Source: CAZIPZ01 sp964541075 (GTDB lineage: Bacteria; Acidobacteriota; Terriglobia; 20CM-2-55-15). From it: a stretch of DNA of 6,523 bases. Each line of letters starts with the position of its first letter. Within the stretch, counting starts at the first letter, position 1. Positions 5,489-6,523 of the stretch are shown piece after piece. Made by a program: the position numbers and the translations under genes. Under the pieces are notes generated by a model that saw only the letters and a program-made list of their open reading frames with translations, was not told where the DNA came from and did no database searches. The stretch is taken from assembly GCA_964541075.1 (NCBI GenBank), contig CAZIPZ010000210.1, positions 1 to 6,523 on the forward strand. The letters are read 5' to 3'.

Positions 5489-5827
5489 TTAAGCCTGTTG
5501 TTTCGCCTTGCAATCTACACAGACGCGCGTCCATGGCACCGCCTCCAAGCGAGCGGCCGGTATTTCGTTCTCGCACTCCATGCAGATGCCATAGCTACCC
5601 TGGTCAATCCGGTGGATCGCCTCTTCAATAGCTCGAAGAAGCTTCGAGTCTGTTTGCTTGAGGGCCAGCCGGACGTGCAGATCGCTTTCCTGGCTGGATT
5701 GATCAATCCAATCTCCGCTCTTGGATCCGGGATCGGTCGTCGGGGTTCGTGCGGGAGTTGAGGCGAGGAGTTCATCTTTCTTTTTTTCGAGGATGTCTTT
5801 GTACCTCTTTGCATCCACAGAACGCAT
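5489..5827 (-). CDS. DksA/TraR-family C4 zinc-finger protein
   Basis: This 112-residue protein belongs to the DksA/TraR family, whose members enter the RNA polymerase secondary channel and modulate transcription, often with ppGpp. The C-terminal zinc finger is intact: GSYGICMECENEIPAARL (77-94) supplies C82 and C85, and VCVDC (102-106) supplies C103 and C106. A helical region before it (about 47-75) and an N-terminal helix (about 5-22) would form the coiled-coil hairpin. Its turn holds D39-x-x-D42-x-S44, a variant of the DxxDxA tip motif of E. coli DksA. The protein is shorter than E. coli DksA (151 residues), mainly at the N-terminus. The ATG is chosen as the first codon compatible with the helix; AGGAG (5840-5844) is 12 bases upstream, a little far. 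It follows the 181-residue gene by 53 bases on the same strand. Whether it is a true DksA or a paralogue is open. Confidence 0.9.
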   Translation of the reverse strand: MRSVDAKRYKDILEKKKDELLASTPARTPTTDPGSKSGDWIDQSSQESDLHVRLALKQTDSKLLRAIEEAIHRIDQGSYGICMECENEIPAARLEAVPWTRVCVDCKAKQQA

Positions 5828-5880
5828 ATCTGAGTACAGCTCCTAGGACAGGCGCAGTAGCCTTAAGTAAACACTCTATT

Positions 5881-6426
5881 CTAGCACCAGGACCGGAGCT
5901 GCGCAAAGACCAGGTCCTTGACGGAGACGACGTCGTACTGGAGCAATTCCTCATCCGGCATCTCGACTATCCAGGCCCGGACCTTGTCTTTCAGTGTTGT
6001 TTCCAGAAGTTTAACGTCGTCCATCGCGAACCGCTGTTTCAGGAGGTCGACAGTGGCTGGCGTCGCTTGAAAGCTTAAGAACGTGCTGACATAGTCAGGC
6101 GCCGACAAGCGGACTTCTTTGATCCTTTCAGCCTGATATTGCAGATGGCTCTCTTCCCGCCACGGCTGGATTTTGGACTCCACGACTTCCTCTAGGCGTC
6201 CTCGAATATAGGGGGAGAAAAGTTCATCATTAGGCGCACTTTCCAGAGCCGTCCGGACTGCGGCCAATAACTCTTTTTCCTGCTCCGCGGTAATTGCAAA
6301 GTCATAAGGTAGAAGGTTTGTCCTCACGTGATTTTCAATGACCGCATATCGGGCGACACGATCCGGGTTGGACTTGTCGATGGGGTTGAGAAACCTGCTA
6401 AAGAACTGCCTTCTGGACAGCGCCAT
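5881..6426 (-). CDS. hypothetical hydrophilic protein with SRRQFF N-terminus
   Basis: I do not recognise this 181-residue protein. It begins ALSRRQFFSRFLNP, whose SRRQFF (residues 4-9) resembles a twin-arginine motif. No hydrophobic segment follows, so it is probably not exported; similar pseudo-Tat starts occur in cytoplasmic ferredoxin-type proteins. The rest is mostly charged and probably helical. It includes RYAVIENHVRTNLLPYDF (about 24-41), an acidic helix EQEKELLAAVRTALE, LQYQAERIKEVRL, and a Val/Glu/Leu-rich C-terminus ending RSWC. There are no cysteine clusters, Walker motifs or membrane segments. ATG 6426 is preferred as the start. A GTG at 6441 would add five residues, and neither has an obvious Shine-Dalgarno. 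An in-frame stop at 6460-6462 rules out a longer protein. It lies 53 bases upstream of the dksA-like gene and may share its transcript. Confidence 0.65.
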   Translation of the reverse strand: MALSRRQFFSRFLNPIDKSNPDRVARYAVIENHVRTNLLPYDFAITAEQEKELLAAVRTALESAPNDELFSPYIRGRLEEVVESKIQPWREESHLQYQAERIKEVRLSAPDYVSTFLSFQATPATVDLLKQRFAMDDVKLLETTLKDKVRAWIVEMPDEELLQYDVVSVKDLVFAQLRSWC

Positions 6427-6441
6427 GCGACAAGATAACAC

Positions 6442-6523
6442 AAACGGTATAATGGATGGCTAGTGCTTCGTCGGACTGAACAAAGGACCCGGACCCCACA
6501 ACCTGCAACGAGACAGTTCGGTA
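6442..6523. other. right-edge non-coding stretch with a TATAAT hexamer
   Basis: These 82 bases carry no gene I can support. A perfect TATAAT sits on the plus strand at 6448-6453 and could be the -10 of a rightward transcript starting outside the recognised genes. Its upstream partner is only GCGACA at 6427-6432 with a 15-base spacer. On the minus strand, TATACC (6446-6451) could serve the 181-residue gene. One minus-strand frame is open across the segment but is too short to judge. Confidence 0.25.

Noticed and set aside
5345..5761. Plus-strand open frame overlapping the redoxin end and the dksA-like gene
   Set aside because: It is antisense to the conserved C4 zinc finger and out of frame with the redoxin tail. 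It is a shadow of those genes.
6424..6441. Export of the 181-residue protein by the Tat pathway
   Set aside because: SRRQFF is present, but no hydrophobic segment or cleavage site follows, so a functional Tat signal is unlikely.

Overview
The window reads as chromosomal DNA of a Gram-negative-type bacterium with type IV pili and moderate base composition. A DUF4159 protein, two tandem PilT-family ATPases, a short DksA/TraR zinc-finger protein and a secretion-signal-free thioredoxin-fold protein together fit Acidobacteriota or a related soil or subsurface lineage. That placement is inferred from gene content, not from a marker gene. I see no mobile element, CRISPR array, tRNA, rRNA or long repeat, and coding density is high.

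Left, plus strand (1-2152). The window opens inside a DUF4159 gene whose 5' end lies outside. Its stop overlaps the TTG start of a MocA/MobA-like nucleotidyltransferase. After a 139-bp gap with a candidate promoter and a 13-bp palindrome come three small genes: a zinc-ribbon-like protein with only three cysteines, a 68-residue helical protein, and a single-pass membrane protein. None of the three has a function I can assign.

Centre, minus strand (4882-2154). This is a compact three-gene type IV pilus motor operon, transcribed right to left. First comes a canonical PilT retraction ATPase, then a divergent PilT/PilU-like paralogue without a recognisable AIRNLIRE-type motif. Last is a small receiver-fold protein that has lost the phospho-acceptor Asp, the switch Thr/Ser and the conserved Lys. 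It overlaps the second ATPase by 4 bp (ATGA). This degenerate receiver coupled to a divergent motor ATPase is the most interesting part of the window. The operon converges with the small-gene cluster with a single base between the stop codons.

Right (4883-6523). A 53-bp divergent spacer carries overlapping -10-like hexamers on both strands: TATAAT toward pilT, and TATACT toward a cytoplasmic redoxin with a CPTC active site. The redoxin converges with a minus-strand pair: a short DksA/TraR-type C4 zinc-finger protein and, upstream of it, an unrecognised 181-residue hydrophilic protein starting with a twin-arginine-like SRRQFF but lacking a hydrophobic segment. The last 82 bases hold no gene I can support.
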